From Nannochloropsis salina CCMP1776 (Eukaryota > Sar > Eustigmatophyceae > Eustigmatales > Monodopsidaceae): a stretch of DNA of 64,000 nt. The stretch spans positions 442,884 to 506,883 of the forward strand of contig SDOX01000002.1 of NCBI GenBank assembly GCA_004565275.1, read 5' to 3'. Position 1 is the first letter of the stretch, and each line of letters opens with the position of its first letter. Positions 10,139 through 20,253 of the stretch are shown here, piece after piece. A program made the translations under genes and the position numbers. The notes beneath the pieces were generated by a model. The model had not been told where the DNA came from, did not search any database, and saw only the letters and a list, made by a program, of their open reading frames with translations.

Positions 10139-11284
10139 ATGTCGGTGGCGCTGCCCACTGCTCCGCCTGTGGCGTCAGCGGGCTTGGACATCGACCTCGC
10201 GCTTGTCCAAGAGGCCGCCCAGACCATCAAAGCTTCCGTGCAACGCACGCCTGTCCTACGATGCCACGCTATTGAACATGCGGCGTTAAGGAATGATTCA
10301 AATTCATCTTTCAAGCCGGAGTTCTTTTTCAAGTGCGAGCTTTTCCAGAAGACGGGTTCTTTTAAGGTCCGCGGCGCCTTGAACGCCGTGGCCCACTTGC
10401 CGTCAACCGTGACCGACGTCGTCACACACAGCAGTGGAAACCATGCACAAGCCCTCGCGTGGGCCGCCCGTACTAAAGGACTACGTGCACATATCGTGAT
10501 GCCGCGTACAGCCCCCAAAGTAAAAGTTGATGCAGTTAAAGGCTACGGTGGACAGGTTTATTTGTGTGAGCCTACAGTAGAGGCCCGATGGGCCATGGCA
10601 GGAGAGCTGGTCGCATCAACAGGAGGCGCATTGGTGCATCCATCGGATGACTATCCTGTCATGGCAGGACAGGGTACGGTAGCTTTGGAATTTCTTGAGC
10701 AGGTCGAGGAAGAAACGGGGGGAAAGTCTCTCGACGCCCTCATCATTCCGGTGGGCGGAGGGGGGCTACTTGGTGGCATGGCAGTGGCAGCCAAGGCGCT
10801 CCATCCCCACATTAAGATTATTGGGGCGGAGCCTTCGATGGTCGATGATGCGTTCCGGTCCAAAGCTGCGGGTCATTTGTGCCTGCACCCTTCCCCCTCA
10901 CCACGGAGCATTGCGGACGGTCTACTCACTGTATTGGGGCAGCGCACGTATCCCATCGTGTCTTCAGACAAAGTGGACGCAATAATAACAGTATCGGAGC
11001 AAGAGATTGCGCAAGCCATGCGTCTGGTGTACGAAAGGATGAAGTTGGTGATAGAGCCAAGCGCGGGAGTAGGGGTGGCCGTTGCGATGAGAGGCGACGA
11101 GCTCGAGGCCGTGCTCGGCATCGGATGCCGGCGGGTCGGTGTGGTACTGTGCGGTGGCAATCTCGACATGGATAGGCTGGACGGGATATGGCGCTTAGCG
11201 AGAGGAGAGGACGACGTGATGAGGGATAGGGAAGGGTCGGAGAGAAGAGAGAGAAACGACCAAGACGGGGTTGACACCAAGTGA
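10139..11284 (+). CDS. Serine racemase / threonine dehydratase-like PLP enzyme
   Basis: A single exon of 381 residues from the ATG at 10139. It is a fold-type II pyridoxal-phosphate enzyme: the cofactor Lys is at residue 76 in GSFKVRGA, the substrate-binding loop is SSGNHAQA (98-105), and the phosphate-binding glycine loop is GGGGLLGG. There is no C-terminal ACT regulatory domain, which separates it from biosynthetic threonine deaminase and favours the eukaryotic serine racemase group, enzymes that interconvert L- and D-serine and also eliminate water to pyruvate. No transit peptide is evident, so a cytosolic location is likely. The last 25 residues are charged and probably disordered. D-serine racemase and serine/threonine dehydratase activity cannot be told apart from sequence alone. 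Confidence 0.88.
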   Translation: MSVALPTAPPVASAGLDIDLALVQEAAQTIKASVQRTPVLRCHAIEHAALRNDSNSSFKPEFFFKCELFQKTGSFKVRGALNAVAHLPSTVTDVVTHSSGNHAQALAWAARTKGLRAHIVMPRTAPKVKVDAVKGYGGQVYLCEPTVEARWAMAGELVASTGGALVHPSDDYPVMAGQGTVALEFLEQVEEETGGKSLDALIIPVGGGGLLGGMAVAAKALHPHIKIIGAEPSMVDDAFRSKAAGHLCLHPSPSPRSIADGLLTVLGQRTYPIVSSDKVDAIITVSEQEIAQAMRLVYERMKLVIEPSAGVGVAVAMRGDELEAVLGIGCRRVGVVLCGGNLDMDRLDGIWRLARGEDDVMRDREGSERRERNDQDGVDTK

Positions 11285-11757
11285 AGGGACCGCGGGAGGC
11301 CCTCCCTGGGGCTTTGTGCACGCTCCATCCACAATGTGCACGACAGCATGCGAAGCCGGTTAATTGACCTCTGAGCAAATTAATAATCGCACGAGTCTAT
11401 GACCCGATCACACTGATGTACTTACAAGGTTCTGTTTTCTGCTTTTTCTTGCACACGCATTGCTGTACTGCACTCAAGCAAACAAAAGTCCTTAACATCA
11501 TGCCCATCAATTGTACAGGTATCCACTTGAATTCCGAGGAAAAGTTCCCTTTCCCACCACTCAGCAGCCGGAATGATCCGTAGCACCTCAATTTGCAAAA
11601 ATCTCGCACGGAGGCCGAACGCCTACCACGGCAGCAACAGCTTTTCTTCCATGTCCTACCTGCATGAAACAAATATGCTCCATGGACGTTAAGTCGACCG
11701 TCCATTCCTTATATTTTTCCATCAAGGCCTGCTCCTGTCGCTCCGGTTCAAGACTCC
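11285..11757. other. Intergenic between convergent genes
   Basis: Shared 3' flank of the serine racemase-type gene (+) and the ferrochelatase gene (-). A minus-strand reading frame at 11588-11830 overlaps the end of the ferrochelatase and could be an alternative last exon, but no good donor supports it. Confidence 0.4.
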
Positions 11758-12531
11758 CTAAATATTGAACTCCGGCATGGGCAGCCCGTCTGCGTGGTCC
11801 TCCGACTGGATGTTCTTCTCCGCGATGCATTCCTCAACGGCTTGCTGCATTAAGCGGGGGATATCAGCCTGCAACCCCAGTGGCTGCGATAGGGCCCATT
11901 CCACACCCGGGAAGATGGAAGCGGCTTCCTCTAAGAGGTTGGGGATGTCCTCTGCCACGTGCCGCCCGCGGGATAGGAAGAAGGGATGACAGATTATGAA
12001 AGTGGCGCCGCGTTCAACGCACCGGCCAAATGCTGTGGCGATCGAGGGCTCACAAAGCTCCATGTGCGCAGGCTCCACGAGCTCGTACCCACTCAGTGCT
12101 TTGAATTCGGAGGCCACACTTTCGAGAGCCTCGTTGGCCTCTTTCCGACGGGAGCCATGGTCGACGACGATCACACCCACCTTGTACTCTTTTGGCTTTT
12201 GTTGTTGTCTCCTCCATCTTCTTTGTTGCTCCTGTTGCTCTTGAAAGCCGTGAGCGTCCTCCTCAATACCCAGGTCCTCCAGGTGCTGGGTCGCGGTGGA
12301 TAATGCCTCCAGCATATTCCGGCGGTCTTTCGGCACCCGTGAATTCATTGAACGGGCAGGTGATTGCATTTTAAATGCTATGATTCGATTCACTGTACCG
12401 CCGCTAGTGGCGTGACCGCGGGTTTCGCTGCGTGTCAGTAGGGGCAACTTGAAGAGAAAGCCTTCAACTGTGAGTGCCATCCCCACTACCAAAAAAATGA
12501 TAACCGGCGCAACGCATAGGCGTCCGGCCAT
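11758..12531 (-). CDS. sirB: Sirohydrochlorin ferrochelatase, CbiX/SirB type, plastid-targeted
   Basis: A single exon of 257 residues. Residues 1-25 are a signal peptide ending in VEGF, followed by a Ser/Thr/Arg-rich region typical of plastid import, and the mature domain starts near 115. The chelatase core has VVDHGSRRKEAN, with the metal-site His, and HPFFLSRGRHVAEDIP later. This is a single short CbiX domain as in plant SirB, which inserts Fe2+ into sirohydrochlorin to make sirohaem for plastid nitrite and sulfite reductases. A Gln/Glu/Arg-rich segment (about 95-115) separates the transit region from the enzyme. The C-terminal Cys-rich tail that carries an Fe-S cluster in plant SirB is absent. 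The gene is divergent from the FOP-like gene, 372 bases between starts. Confidence 0.88.
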   Translation of the reverse strand: MAGRLCVAPVIIFLVVGMALTVEGFLFKLPLLTRSETRGHATSGGTVNRIIAFKMQSPARSMNSRVPKDRRNMLEALSTATQHLEDLGIEEDAHGFQEQQEQQRRWRRQQQKPKEYKVGVIVVDHGSRRKEANEALESVASEFKALSGYELVEPAHMELCEPSIATAFGRCVERGATFIICHPFFLSRGRHVAEDIPNLLEEAASIFPGVEWALSQPLGLQADIPRLMQQAVEECIAEKNIQSEDHADGLPMPEFNI

Positions 12532-12903
12532 ATTAGGGATGGTGTGAAGAAGTTAAGAAATGCAGATCCGCTCGTCGCTGGAGGAACTATTATTTTTTAT
12601 CGTGTGAGCTACAATGCAATTCCAGACGCGCCTGCTACCGATCCCTGGAAGGCGCCGTCTTTAAGGAGGCCAATATCACGCCAAGCAAGGACGAACTTGA
12701 TTGTTGGGTGCCCGCTGATGGCGTTGTATACCCCAATTCGCCTGATTTCCCTGGGGACGAGGAAAAAGGTGGGTCAATCAGATGGCGACTCGGCAGGGGT
12801 GGTCGTCTCGCACGCGTGTCGCTGGTTCGCGAGGGGGAATGTTCCTCTCCGCCTGCCTCCGGTTGGGGCGGACGACGCACATCACAGCACTTGCTAGACT
12901 GCC
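12532..12903. promoter_or_regulatory. Divergent promoter region
   Basis: 372 bases between the start codons of the ferrochelatase gene (-) and the FOP-like gene (+). No separate gene seen. Confidence 0.4.
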
Positions 12904-14111
12904 ATGCCGTCCTCGTCTCATGTATTTGCACAAAAACAGACGATTGTGCAGAATAGCGACAAGATGGAGTTGGAAACGCCCTCACCACGACCACTTGACT
13001 CAATTCACGCCTCAGAGGCGGCCTCGGTGCCTGCTGATGTGCCTTCCGACGAACCTCAGGACGCGGCGCGTCTCAAAGCCCACACAAGTGTTGACGTGGT
13101 AGAGGTGAAGGGCCTACTGCGACAGGCGCTAGGTCAAGCTGGCATCTTGGACTACGTGATGGTACGCACTACGTCCTCAGCTAGCCTCGCATCCGGGCTG
13201 GTTTAAATCCTCAATTACTAAATCCTCGATCTTTCAACATGCAAATCAACACAGTCTATGCTTCGAGCCAGTGCATACGTAGCAATCGATGGAACTCGGC
13301 CGGCACAGAGTGCTGAGGCTAGTGCGTCGGATTTACGCCTGATACATCCCAACCAAGACTTGCTGTCTTTACGAGAAATGGATGAGGGCCGATTGCTATT
13401 AAATCTAACGGCTGAGCTGCTTAAAAGTATGAATATGCAGCAGACGTTGAGCGTATTCGAACGAGAAGCCCACCTACACCCCAACGATCCAATACTTTCA
13501 GAGGAGGCCGAGATCACCGCGGAGAAGGAGCGATTATCGTGGTTCTCTTCTGTACGGAAAGAGGGTGCACAGGTGCTCGGGCTCGACGCTCATTCAACCG
13601 GTCCTCTTCTCTTACAGCTCATGCGACGACACCAGCAACACGTGGTGAACAGGCTTCATCAGGGCAGAGGGGAAGAAAAGGAAGTGCTCGACGGCACTGT
13701 GCACCGTGACATTCAGCAGTCGCCGGCCCAAATAGCAGCTGTGGAGAGGGAAAATGGCGGAGAGAATGTGAATCAAGGCGCTGACGAGGATACAACGCAT
13801 GCAGAGGGCGAGATGGCCGATAGGAACAGGTGAGCTGATGTGCTCCGTGCCCCGTTTGGGCCCCGTTTGGGTCCCGTTTGGGGGGAAATTCAACCCTTGA
13901 GAGCAATCCTTTCCATCTGCTGAATCCATTTTCATTCGCGTCCATCAGATGTAGCGCTAGGAATGAAGAGTATATGAGTGCAAGGAAGTCGAAGTTGAGC
14001 AAAAGCAATGATGCCAGGAGTATCGGCAGCGAAACACTCGGAAATGGCGAAAGCGGAGGGCATGGGAGGCTTGAGCGGTCTATCAATGATAAATGTATGA
14101 AATGTGATTGA
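12904..14111 (+). CDS. FOP/FOR20/TON1-like centriolar protein (N-terminal dimerisation/LisH domain)
   Basis: Three exons, 12904-13161, 13255-13829 and 13949-14111, join in phase to 331 residues; all donors and acceptors are GT-AG. The region from about residue 58 to 190 follows the FOP N-terminal domain: KGLLRQALGQAGILDYV, then RASAYVAI, a linker, DEGRLLLNLTAELL and QTLSVFERE (LisH helix pair, about 132-160), and GPLLLQLMRRHQQ. In animals FOP and FOR20 sit at centriolar satellites and basal bodies; in plants TON1 organises cortical microtubules. The tail is charged and probably disordered. A second in-frame Met at 12964 could be the start. It implies a centriole or a related microtubule-organising centre, so possibly a flagellated stage. 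Intron 2 carries a triple CCCGTTTGGG repeat. Confidence 0.72.
13851..13882 (+). repeat. Triple direct repeat of CCCGTTTGGG in an intron
   Basis: Three perfect 10-base copies at 13851-13860, 13862-13871 and 13873-13882, each separated by one base, lie about 20 bases inside intron 2 of the FOP-like gene. Such exact spacing suggests recent slippage or a repeated protein-binding site. Confidence 0.8.
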
Positions 14112-15028
14112 TGCAACGATGGAAATTGGCCTTTGCGCGTTGTACAATGTACATTCTTTGGCGATCGCTGCGAAACACGAGACTCGAAATACTGGCAGAG
14201 ACTTCTTGGGCGAAGTCATCTTGTCGTTGAAAGTAGGCGACATTTATATGCTATTCCTGAAAGCGTTGACCATCATCCTTGATAAATAAAGTACGAAGAA
14301 AAATTGCAAAATGTCTACCTGCAGTGGAATGCATCTCTCAAAACTTCGCGCAACATGAAAGCATTTTCATTTTGTAGACGTGGAATTGGGCAACTGGTGC
14401 GTATATCGATATTCGTGTAGTATTTATCTCCATTTATCTTTAGTGAGCAAGATAATGCAAAAAAGAGGGCGAAAGTGGGCCGCGAGTTATGTGTATGTGT
14501 CATGTCCGCGCTCTCCACGGACAGGACCTAGGCAACAGTTTAAATTTTTGAAAAGGGATTTCAACGGAAATGTTCCCCGAAGAAGGGCAGGCGTCGCACC
14601 GTGCTTGCTCAAGGTGCATACCACCCATTTGGCGTGCGTAATGGCGACAATTTACTCCCAATAATGCTTTCTAAGGGCTGATGACCACAGCTTGAAACGG
14701 AGGAGGCCGAATTTCACTGGTCAATCTTCTTTAACTCTTCCTTCTTCTCACCAGGCGACGACATACAAGGCATATGCATTTTATCCTCCATCTTTTGTCT
14801 CCTTGACAAAGAAATGAATGTACTTTATTCTAGTACTATCTGCTGAGGCGTCTTTGCACAACAGATTGAAAGCACACAGGCTTCTCGTTTCACTCTCTTT
14901 TGTTCAATTCAAGTTCTTCCGTTCTATCAAACAGATTGCCAAACGTGGGGGCAGTGGAATACCGATTGTAAATCACGTGAAAGCCGGTAAGGCACAGCAC
15001 TTTCTCCGCTATTTCTTTAAATTCAACA
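14112..15028. other. Intergenic, AT-rich
   Basis: Between the FOP-like gene and the C2-like membrane protein gene, same strand. Short open frames only. CACGTG occurs about 55 bases upstream of the next start codon (14977-14982), in a plausible promoter position. Confidence 0.4.
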
Positions 15029-16052
15029 ATGCTGAGACGGATAGCTTTGGGTTTGTCAGGAGTTGCGGTATTGCTATCGGTGTTAAATTGCGATGCCGGC
15101 AACCCAAGGGTGAGTAGAATTACTTCTACGCGTGTAACAAGCGTTATACTGCTTACACGCTCAAACCACATTTCTCAGCCAATATTCTTATCGAAGCGCT
15201 TATATTGCTATGTTCAACGCTCGAGACCATTGTACTATTCATTATGTCTCAAACCAGCACATCCCTTGTCTTTTCCCGTTTTAGAGCCGGCGGGTCCAGT
15301 TCGATGCGAAAGCACAGACGTTGCAAGACATTGAAGATTGGAAAGAAGTTGTTGATCCTGATACATGCCCTCTGAAGCAGTACTCGGTCGCGTTGACGCT
15401 AACAGCAGTAACTTTGGCTGATGGTCTTTCGTGTTTTAGTGCTGAGGGCGGCGTCAGTCCATTTGTACAGTTTGAAATGGGAGGGAAGACTATACGCAGC
15501 AGAACCGAGGAAGATCAACAATTTCCTGTGTATCTTGAAACCTTCCAGTTGGGTTGCCAAGACATTCAAGAGCCTTTAGTTATTTCTGTGGTGAATTCTC
15601 AAACTGGTCAGACATGCTTCTCGAATACGGTCAGGCACTGGTCCTACGGCCGTACAGGCGTTTACACAGATACACAGCCCGCAGTCAGTGAAAATGCTCG
15701 CTCGGGTGGCACTGGTCTCATCAAAGACACGCAGCAGAGCTATTCGTACGTGCTTATGACGGGCCCCAGTACCATGGATTTGACCATTAATGCCCTTCCG
15801 GGTCCCCAAGAGACAGCTTCCAAATGGAACGTCCACACCCCCGCGGACATCTTCGGAATCGTCTTCGGCATGATGATCTTCGTTGGTGTTGTGGGTTATT
15901 TTGTGTGGAAAATTCGCAACTCCGCCTCCGGACCTGCACCTACTCCTGCGCCTCCCTCTGCGCCCGAAGCTCTGGCAATATCCTCCCACGGAACCGAAAA
16001 CCGGAAAAGTAAGAAGATGACCGAGCCTGCCGCGGATTTGGCAGCTGCATAA
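15029..16052 (+). CDS. Type I membrane protein with lumenal C2-like domain
   Basis: Two exons, 15029-15109 and 15285-16052, phase 0, 282 residues. Residues 1-23 are a signal peptide. Residues about 58-145 read like a C2 beta-sandwich (alternating strands YSVALTLTAVTL, SPFVQFEMGGK, EPLVISVVN) with four Cys nearby, two pairs that could be disulphides. A transmembrane helix spans about 216-235, followed by a basic, proline-rich cytosolic tail. C2 domains usually act in the cytosol, so one on the lumenal or extracellular side would be odd; the match is by pattern only and no calcium-binding Asp cluster is obvious. Likely in the secretory pathway or at the cell surface. Specific function unknown. 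Confidence 0.65.
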
Positions 16053-16676
16053 GCAACAACATATGCACAGAATCTGCCGTGAGAGGACCAGATGACGGGT
16101 AAGTCGCACACGGTCGGCGAGATACGATTGTTTGGCTGGGATGACCAGGAGCGAGAGAATCAAGATGGATTGTAGGATGGATAAGGGGAGGTGAAATAGA
16201 TGGAAGATAGTCGATGAAGACTTTGCTTGCTGCATTCTGCAGTCTGGGCTTGTCTATTTCGATCCCCATTGGCGGCAGAAGGAGGAAGTGAAGGGAAGTA
16301 CAAGGTGAAAATGATGAACCTAAGTCAGCACAAGTGTATCTGTGGATATGAGAGTATCACGTCATATCTTGTGAGCCTGCACCTGAACAGAAAACGTGGG
16401 TGCCTGGAAAAAACAATGAAACACCACCTCGAGTCCTCAGTATTGGTGTGCACGAGCACCTTGCAGTCCGCCCTGAGCAGGTGCACAGAACCTCCCGATC
16501 GGCTATGCATCAGTTCTTCATTGCAGTCAGACGTGATCCTTCATTCTTTGCATCTATTGTTCTCATGATTCATGACCACCCCGGTATATTCACCTGGACA
16601 TGGCCTTGTTCGCATCTTGGGAGAGGCGAAATTACCCCTCCTTTTTTCCTCTTTCCCCTTTCTTTTGTACTGGCTA
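16053..16676. other. Intergenic between convergent genes
   Basis: 3' flanks of the C2-like membrane protein (+) and the mitochondrial carrier (-). Short frames in all directions without recognisable similarity. Confidence 0.4.
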
Positions 16677-18059
16677 CTATCCCGTTTCTGGCGGGACTGG
16701 GGGAGGCGAGGGGGGGGGACCGGTTGAAAAATACCCCATACTTAACATGTCCTTAACCGTCTCGTACGTGGTCCAGCTAATCGCCACGGATGGAGTGTGC
16801 ACCAGGAGCCGCGGTACCATTCCTCGGAAGAAGCCCATCGCCCCTTCCGCCGCATGTATCTGCTTGGCTGCGTCCATGATACCTTTGTACCGTAAGCGTG
16901 TGTGCTCTGCACGACGACAGCCCCCGTCCGAGGAGGAAGTCACGTGGCTTCGCAAAGGGGGGACGGGCGGGAGGGAGGGGGGCACCGAGGGGCTGACCCG
17001 GGAGCCTGCGGGACTCATCGCTTCGTGAGCGGCAGCCAGGGGGGACATGGAGGCCGACGTCGGTCGATGGAAGCCAGGCGAGACTGTGTGTAGAGCACCA
17101 TTACCGCGTCCTGCCTCGCCGGCCCCTGGAGGCCTCCCGTGGGGGGCGTGGCCTGTCGAGCGCGTCGTTTGGATGGTCACTTGCGTTTGGAGCCGCGTTT
17201 TTATCAGATCCAAGGGTGTCGTGGCAGCCGCTGCCAAAGCCCCGGCGCCTGATCCCGCGAGCAAGTAGGTCCCCGTAGTATAGTCTCCCGCTGGCTTGAG
17301 CAAGCGTTTGATGCTCTCGTTAGCTGCAACCATCACGCCACCGTAGGGCAAATTCATAAAGAGGGTCACGGGCAGGCTCAGGTAAAATGCTCGGACGCCT
17401 TCTTGGCGGGCAATGGACACAGCACAGTGTGCAAGCCCTTTATAGTACCCCAGCTGCAGCCGCTGCTTGATCACGTCCATGGGCGTCATGATCGAATCGT
17501 GAAACAGGGTGGCCACAGCCCCCGCAGCAGCCGCCCCTATCACGTTGTGCTCGCGCCCATTCACACCAAAACGCTCCTTGCAGGACTCAAGCGCGCTGAA
17601 ATACGCGGCGTGGGCTGGCACGCATGCAGAGAGCATGGTGCTCACCCCCCGCCATAGCCGGAGGGTTCCCTCTTTCTGGACCAACCGAAACGCCGCCTCA
17701 TATGAGGTCAGGCCTACGCTGCCTTCCACTCCCGACGCCCCTCGCGCCGCCGCTTCTCCTAGTCCTTCTCTTCCGCTGACAGCCGCCGCAGCTGCCACCA
17801 CTGTCCGCTGCTTCAGGCAATTGGCTGTCAAGCTGCACTCTTGACACTGCATGAAGGTCTTGATCGTGTCCACCGGATACATCAGTGTGTGTTCTGCGAT
17901 GCCCGCAACACTCCCCGCCATCATGTGGTGTACAAACGATCCTGTCTTGGGATCCCAGTCTTCCCAATCCAAATCCGCATCTCCCCCTCCAATGCCGTGG
18001 CACTCAGCAGGAGCTGTCTGCCTGCCTCCGGACACTAGAAAGGCAATTATCTGCTCCAT
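16677..18059 (-). CDS. Mitochondrial carrier, mitoferrin (MRS3/4)-like
   Basis: A single exon, 460 residues from the ATG at 18059. Three carrier repeats are visible by their signatures: PVDTIKT in repeat 1, PMDVIKQRLQ in repeat 2 and TTPLDLIKTRLQ in repeat 3. MAGSVAGIAEHTLMYPVD, FHDSIMTP and AAAATTPLD are closest in wording to mitoferrins, which bring iron across the inner mitochondrial membrane for haem and Fe-S synthesis. At 460 residues it is well above the usual 300-350: about 35 Ala/Gly-rich residues interrupt the first matrix loop and about 85 Pro/Ser/Arg-rich residues the third. The inserts hold no stops and keep the helices intact. Iron as substrate is an inference from family similarity. 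Confidence 0.82.
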   Translation of the reverse strand: MEQIIAFLVSGGRQTAPAECHGIGGGDADLDWEDWDPKTGSFVHHMMAGSVAGIAEHTLMYPVDTIKTFMQCQECSLTANCLKQRTVVAAAAAVSGREGLGEAAARGASGVEGSVGLTSYEAAFRLVQKEGTLRLWRGVSTMLSACVPAHAAYFSALESCKERFGVNGREHNVIGAAAAGAVATLFHDSIMTPMDVIKQRLQLGYYKGLAHCAVSIARQEGVRAFYLSLPVTLFMNLPYGGVMVAANESIKRLLKPAGDYTTGTYLLAGSGAGALAAAATTPLDLIKTRLQTQVTIQTTRSTGHAPHGRPPGAGEAGRGNGALHTVSPGFHRPTSASMSPLAAAHEAMSPAGSRVSPSVPPSLPPVPPLRSHVTSSSDGGCRRAEHTRLRYKGIMDAAKQIHAAEGAMGFFRGMVPRLLVHTPSVAISWTTYETVKDMLSMGYFSTGPPPSPPPVPPETG

Positions 18060-18919
18060 GTCCCAGAGCAAGGACTACTTCCGACTGATCTCCTCCCAAG
18101 GCCTTAAACACTTCCACCTTAGGATATATTACTGTTCAAAATTTGCGCATGCTCGTGTGAGAGTAATGTCGAGAGATGTCCCCAGACGGAAGCAAATATC
18201 CATTCCCCCCTCCCCCGCTTTTTCCTCCGCAAAATTCTGAGTGACTGCATCACAGCGGCACATTTTTAACAAAGGAAAATGTAAAAGGCATTACCTGGCG
18301 GTATGCTTTAGTCCGACCAGCCACCCTCGAGATTGTCTGCGGGAGGGGACGAGTGTATGGAGCTCTTCTGCGAGCGCTGTCCTCCAGGAGCCTCGCGTCT
18401 CCACCTTTGCTTGATTTCTTCCCCCTGCACGGATGAAACACCGCAAACCCTCCTGTGTGGGCCAGAAAAGAGTATAAGTCGTAAATTCACTGCGCCATGC
18501 GGCACCAAAAAGGCGCAAAAAGGGACGCGGTAGTATGTCTTCGTGGTTGCGCCCTGCTTGTAATACCATCCGAAGCCCCAGCGAGGGCGGCGAGCGAGGC
18601 ATACGTCGTCCGAAAATTGCTTTGACGGAACTACGAGACAAAGGGTCATGATTGTGCTCCATCAAGCTCTTGAATAATCTCAAGAGCTCATGCGGAAAAA
18701 AATGAGATGGACATTAAATAACTGGTGGTGCTTGAAAAGGCAAAGAAAAGGTGCAGCAAACGATGTACACGATAGCACTGCACACATTTGTTGCGCCAAT
18801 TACATCTTTTCGTTTATTGTAGTTGTTACGGTCTTCCGAAATTTCCAGTATCTACATTTCAGCTTTCAATTGCAGGCTTCGCGAAGGCGATATTTACTGG
18901 TCTGTGAGCACAGTTTTAT
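18060..18919. other. Intergenic between PSF1 and the carrier gene
   Basis: Between the 3' end of PSF1 and the 5' end of the carrier gene, both on the minus strand. Two overlapping minus-strand frames at 18291-18683 are open for over 110 codons, but neither gives a recognisable protein; they may be leader sequence of the carrier transcript. Confidence 0.35.
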
Positions 18920-20253
18920 TCAGGAAGAGCCTTGCCTTGCCGACGGGGCTATATGAAGCAGGAAGCCCTGTCGAATAAGGCCTTCGACATCAGCGCGCCG
19001 CAAAAAATGATTTGTACCTCTCTCCAAATTAACAGGGCCCTGATCAGTCATGATTTCCCCGCAATCGGCCAAAACGCGAACTTCGATGCATATTTCCTTC
19101 GGAGGCTGTCGTCAGGTAATGGAAGGAAGGAAAGCGAATGAGTAACTCTTAGCATAAAGGACAGATTGACGGACTCAGAGAAGAGATTAAATGTAGCGCT
19201 TCTTTCATGCGAAGATCTTCCAAAAACTTACCAAGGTCGAGCCAGTTAGGTCAAGCAAAGGGTAGTTGCCCATGTAGTCAGAAAGAATCTTGTCATAAGA
19301 AGCAAAGAACTCGCTTTCCTTTGCAGATAACTTCCGTTGTAAGCGCGTAGGGATAATGGCACCTCCTGTTTCCCAACGCAGGTCCCGAACCTTGTCAAGG
19401 CGATACTGTCAGGATGGGAGCATGTTCGTGTGTGAGCCCCCAACCAGTTCGAAGTCAAGTGTGAGCAACGAGGTTATAACGCTGTGATAGATGAAGCCCT
19501 TTCATCACGAGTACCAAATGAAAATATTGCTAATCCTTATTTTGCAGTGCATGCTTTCATGTCTATGTGTAAGTAAGGCGCCCCTCCTCATGCTATGGCA
19601 CAAAATGGACACAGCTTGCGCCCTAAAATGTCAAGCCATGTTTACCCCATATTAGTATTTACCTGCATGTAAGCCAGTAAGCATCGTTTGTTCCGAAGAA
19701 TGTGTTGCAGGTGCACCGTGAGCGCTACTAAGTATTCGGGCGGCACTTCGGTCTTTGACAATGCGAAATCAAATGGGGAAAAAATTCACGGGGCATTTGA
19801 TGAAGTGAGGTTTGGATACAAATATTCTAAAGAATCTGCCTCTCACTATTTGTCACACCCTCTTTGCGATGATCACAGACTTCTCGTTTACCATAGTCCT
19901 GATTACTTCATGCTTGTTGTGCATCCCACAATTTGTCCCACCACGTGTGCTATGTATGAGCATGGGTTTCTCATGCATCATACTTCATCATTTTTGGGGT
20001 GATTATATTAAGCTTTCAACAGGATATCTGAGGTGAGCATCGAGACTATTGCTTTCATTTTCAACGAGTATCTGCATGTCAATGTTGTCTTTCGACCTCT
20101 TACCATCTCTTGTGCTAACGCTGGCCGGATTTGGGCCATATGCCCTTGACACTCTTGCAAGCAGCGGCTCACAGCATCTTCATTGTACAAAGGCAACCAA
20201 TCACTTCGTTTTAAGTCTTGCAAAAGCTCACGTCCCTTGAGTCCAAAATCCAT
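18920..20253 (-). CDS. PSF1: GINS complex subunit PSF1
   Basis: Four exons on the minus strand, 20253-20104, 19752-19663, 19405-19232 and 19105-18920, all phase 0 with GT-AG borders, give 199 residues; human PSF1 has 196. The N-terminal A domain reads GRELLQDLKRSDWLPLYNED, the middle HILRNKRCLLAYM then RLDKVRDLRWETGG, and the short C-terminal B domain starts PPKEICIEVRVLADCGEI and ends in RADVEGLIRQGFLLHI, each in step with the animal protein. PSF1 joins SLD5, PSF2 and PSF3 in GINS, which with MCM2-7 and CDC45 forms the replicative CMG helicase; the B domain contacts CDC45 and the polymerase. The gene is AT-richer than its neighbours and none of its exons exceeds 190 bases. It is divergent from the PH-MAPK gene. 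Confidence 0.93.

Noticed and set aside
11745-11757. GGTTCAAGACTCC, similar to a tRNA B box
   Set aside because: No matching A box, anticodon arm or acceptor stem around it.
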